From the NCBI GenBank assembly GCA_907165275.2, contig OU015666.1, forward strand, positions 4,494,001 to 4,558,000: a stretch of 64,000 nt of DNA, given 5' to 3'. Shown here piece by piece: positions 61,428 to 64,000 of this stretch (position 1 is its first letter; each line of letters opens with the position of its first letter). This stretch comes from Zygaena filipendulae (lineage: Eukaryota > Arthropoda > Insecta > Lepidoptera > Zygaenidae). The notes beneath the pieces were generated by a model. The model saw nothing but the letters and a program-made list of their open reading frames with translations, made no database searches and was not told the DNA's origin. Both the position numbers and the translations under genes were made by a program.

Positions 61428-63617
61428 TCATCGCACGTCGGTGAGGTTGCTCTTGTCCCCGAACAGCTTCACCAGTTGCTCCTCGTAGTCGTCGATGTTG
61501 CGCTTCATGATCTCCATGCACGGCCCGAGCAGCCGCTCGAACGTCTCTACATCGAGAACTGGAAACGAACACAAATCTTTGTATTCACTATGTCCACACT
61601 TCACACTACAAGCACACAGTGTGCGGTTTTTTTTAACGTATCTCCGTCATCAGGGTTTTTTTTAGTTTACAAAACTTCATTTATGAAAAATCTATAATAG
61701 TTTGCATCATTAGAATAGAAGTGACCTAACTCAAAATTCCTGTAAAAATTGATCTTAAAAAGCCTACTCCAGACTTTTTTGCTCATTTCAAATAGAAATT
61801 TTTGAGTTAGATCGCTTTAATTTTGAAGATGCGAATTATAATAATTAATGAAATAATAATGCTCGCCGCTAGGACATTATCAGCGCCAGCTGGTATGAAA
61901 CTAAACAGAGCTTGTACTGTGGATGTAATGCTTATATGCCCTTTTTATTGTAAATACATACCTTGTGATAGACACGAAACACCGATATTCATCATCACAT
62001 AATTGGGTCTGATGCGGGGATCGAACCCGCGACACCGAGCGTCGCAGTCCTCACCACTGCACCAACGGCGCGGCACTGTGATGATCGAAAATGTTACTTA
62101 CAAGCAACCTTGGTGGGACCAACGGCGTAAGCGGACGCGGCGCGCGGCTTGTGGGTGACCAGGGCCAGCTCTCCGAAGTAACCTCCCTTGCCTGTATGAA
62201 ATATAGTAAACACATCAATAAAAGCTGATACTGACTGACTGACTGATCGGCTGCCCTACGTAAAAACAAAGTAATTGCAGCGGAATAAATTTTATATACA
62301 GGAGGAGCAAAAAACTGGAAATCGCTTTATTTAAAAAACATTTTCCATGGTTGTTGCAGCAGAATAAATTTAGCAAGAGGAGAAAAAAAACAGTATTTGC
62401 TTTATGTAAGACAAATCTTCCATAGTCTAACGATTTTCTTAATTTGAATTTTAATGTTTTTGGCACCAATCATCAACAATTAGAATTTATTTACATATTA
62501 TTATTTATTTATTGCACATCCATTACATAATATATAATTATTATATATTTATTTTACATACCCTCCCGTCGATTGCTTTTTAAATTAAACATCTTAGAAT
62601 ATATGATTTTTATAGCGAGTGTTTTCAATCCTGTACGGGCCTTAAACTGTGTGATACGGTTTTGGTTACATCGATCAATAACTATACGTATTATGTACAA
62701 GCTATTGCGTCATGGGAATCGTCACTTTCAATGTCACAATTTAGACTAAAAATCCACATTCGATTAGTGACTAATCTGAGAGTTAGATGCGAATAGAATT
62801 GAGTCTTAACGTCTCTAGCCGTAAGTTCCTTTGTCGATCACGCGGGATAAGCAAGATGTGACGCGATCGCGGCCGTTGAATAGGTGATTAAGTGGTGTTC
62901 AAACATTCTGCCGGTGACGGTTTGGCAATGACTCACCCAGACATAATCTAGGGATGCTGATTGATCTACCATTTTCGAAAATATTAAAACTGGCATGCCT
63001 TAATCTCTTACACTTGCTGATCAATAGGAGAGGTAACTAGTTCACTATACTTTTTTTGATCAATTTGAAATTTTGCATGTCACCCATGTCCATAGATTCC
63101 TTTTGAAATGTGTTTTAAAAGTTAATGGTGCTTGTAAACCGGCATAATAAGTAGTTGTCCCTTATTCATATTTCATAACATACATATAATATGTACCTTA
63201 TCATGCATTTAGTAAAAACCCTGTTATTTGGACAGTACAAACAGACACTTCAATTTTATAGTTATGTTTAGATTAATTAAACATTAAGATATTATATACC
63301 AAATAAAAATAAATCTACTTATAAGTAATTCACTTCGAACTTGGACGTACCTATTTGAAAGTGCGCGTCCGTCCGAACTGCCCCCCGCGTGCTTGCGTGT
63401 GTGTGTGTGTGTTTGTGCGTGGTGCGTGTGTTAGTGCGCACGTACCGAGGCGCTTGATCTCGTGCTCGTTGCCGTCGTCGCGCGCGATGCGGATGCTGAC
63501 GGAGCCGTCCTCCACGAAGTACATGCCGTCGGCGGTGTCCCCCTGCCGGATGATCAGCTCGCCATCGATCAGCGAGCGCGGCAGCAGCGCGTCCGCCAGG
63601 TTCGCGCGCTCGTACGC
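61428..63617 (-). CDS. Pka-R2: PKA regulatory subunit type II, last three coding exons
   Basis: Binds cAMP and holds the catalytic subunit of protein kinase A inactive. Exons on the - strand: 63617-63446, 62191-62102, 61558-61428; phases match, total 393 nt, 130 residues and a stop. Only the second cyclic-nucleotide domain (B) is inside the window; the docking domain, inhibitor site and domain A lie upstream, beyond 64000. Seen: [12 protein letters not shown], the beta-roll [16 protein letters not shown], the phosphate-binding cassette [18 protein letters not shown] with its Glu and Arg, and the C helix [36 protein letters not shown]. The FLDV...[16 protein letters not shown] run is the type II form, unlike type I. 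Exons are strongly GC-rich relative to introns. Confidence 0.93.
61920..62085 (-). repeat. tRNA-derived SINE in a Pka-R2 intron
   Basis: Read on the - strand: GCCGTTGGTGCAGTGGTGAG (A-box-like TGGTGCAGTGG) and TCGCGGGTTCGATCCCCGCA (B box GGTTCGATCC). The flanks do not give a closed cloverleaf with acceptor stem, so this is a pol III-type SINE head and not a functional tRNA gene. The tail includes AATTATGTGATGATGAATAT. Confidence 0.7.
62192..63445. other. Pka-R2 intron
   Basis: Contains the block GCAGCGGAATAAATTTTATA, a shared piece of the 34-35-kb repeat (about 62279-62330), AT-rich DNA, and (TG)n at about 63397-63412. No gene. Confidence 0.45.
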
Positions 63618-63644
63618 CTGACGCGACACACATACATAATAATA

Positions 63645-63880
63645 TACTAGCTGTTCCCCGCGATTTCATTCGCGGTAATTTCGGAGTTCCCGCGGGAATT
63701 CCGGGAGAAAAATTGTACCCCTGACAGTAGTTTACGGTGATTAGCTATTCCCCGCGTTAATTCCGGAGTTGAACTATCCTATCTTTTAAGTTGGACCATT
63801 TACAAAATTTTATCCAAATTCGTTCAGTAGTTTAGGACAAACAACGTGACACGTGATTTATATATATTAAGATATTAAGA
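63645..63880. repeat. SINE-like repeat at the right edge
   Basis: Starts CTAGCTGTTCCCCGCGATTT about 30 nt from the acceptor of the Pka-R2 exon and runs to ATTTATATATATTAAGATAT. Beyond it, to 64000, nothing is recognised. Confidence 0.65.
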
Positions 63881-64000
63881 TTTATCCACCTTTTTATACA
63901 TATACCTACACAAGCGCGGATCAACGGGGGGAGAGGGGGCAGTGGGTGCTATACTTTAATCAGACGTTATAAAATCTGACGCTGTAAAATTCGTATTGCA

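Noticed and set aside
62000..62085. A functional tRNA gene on the - strand
   Set aside because: A and B boxes are present but no acceptor stem closes and the sequence runs on into a repeat tail, so it is a SINE.

Overview
The window is nuclear DNA of an insect, almost certainly a moth or butterfly. The genes are interrupted by introns with GT/AG borders. The short repeats (termini like CTAGCTGTTCCCCGCGGTTT, and CGGCCAAGTGCGAGTC...GGGTTCCGTTTTT) are of kinds I know from lepidopteran genomes. Two gene products are near-identical to insect orthologues.

Layout. The + strand carries the 3' two-thirds of the heterotrimeric G protein subunit G(o)alpha: five coding exons at 379-539, 38485-38613, 42322-42451, 43175-43328 and 43595-43782. 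They encode residues 102-354 and the stop. The intron after the first of these exons is about 38 kb and holds two complete genes on the opposite strand. One is a seven-exon mitochondrial-clan cytochrome P450 (1627-5560, 530 aa). The other is a five-exon mitochondrial transcription factor A, TFAM (28952-30927, 263 aa). I rebuilt both from splice sites, and every junction keeps frame. TFAM is followed, 21 nt after its TAG and in the same frame, by a second open frame of 105 codons with an SV40-like basic motif. Right of G(o)alpha lie a two-exon cyclin Q gene (53265-54659, +) and the last three coding exons of the type II regulatory subunit of protein kinase A (63617 down to 61428, -).

Mobile DNA fills much of the rest. 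A DIRS-type tyrosine-recombinase retrotransposon (about 14.74-20.1 kb, - strand) has open gag, RT/RNase H/methylase-like and recombinase frames. Its gag appears to be spliced, and a PIF/Harbinger element with TAA target duplications sits inside the predicted intron. Two inverted copies (7619-11945 and 32737-38304) of a non-coding element with CAGCCTGTTAC termini flank DIRS and TFAM. An inverted repeat of about 1 kb arms built on the motif CTCGAGCGCGTCAGAT spans 9413-14735. A family of mirrored 15-bp arrays (consensus near TGTACGACACCGGAA) recurs at several places, one of them just upstream of TFAM. There are also at least seven MITE-like elements, one (26558-26794) with perfect 30-bp ends and a perfect 8-bp target duplication.

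Function. G(o)alpha and PKA-RII are signalling proteins, and TFAM and the P450 are mitochondrial or predicted mitochondrial. I see no operon-like logic joining them beyond nesting. No CRISPR array, rRNA gene or convincing functional tRNA gene was seen. All family assignments are from recognition of the translated sequence; no database search was run.
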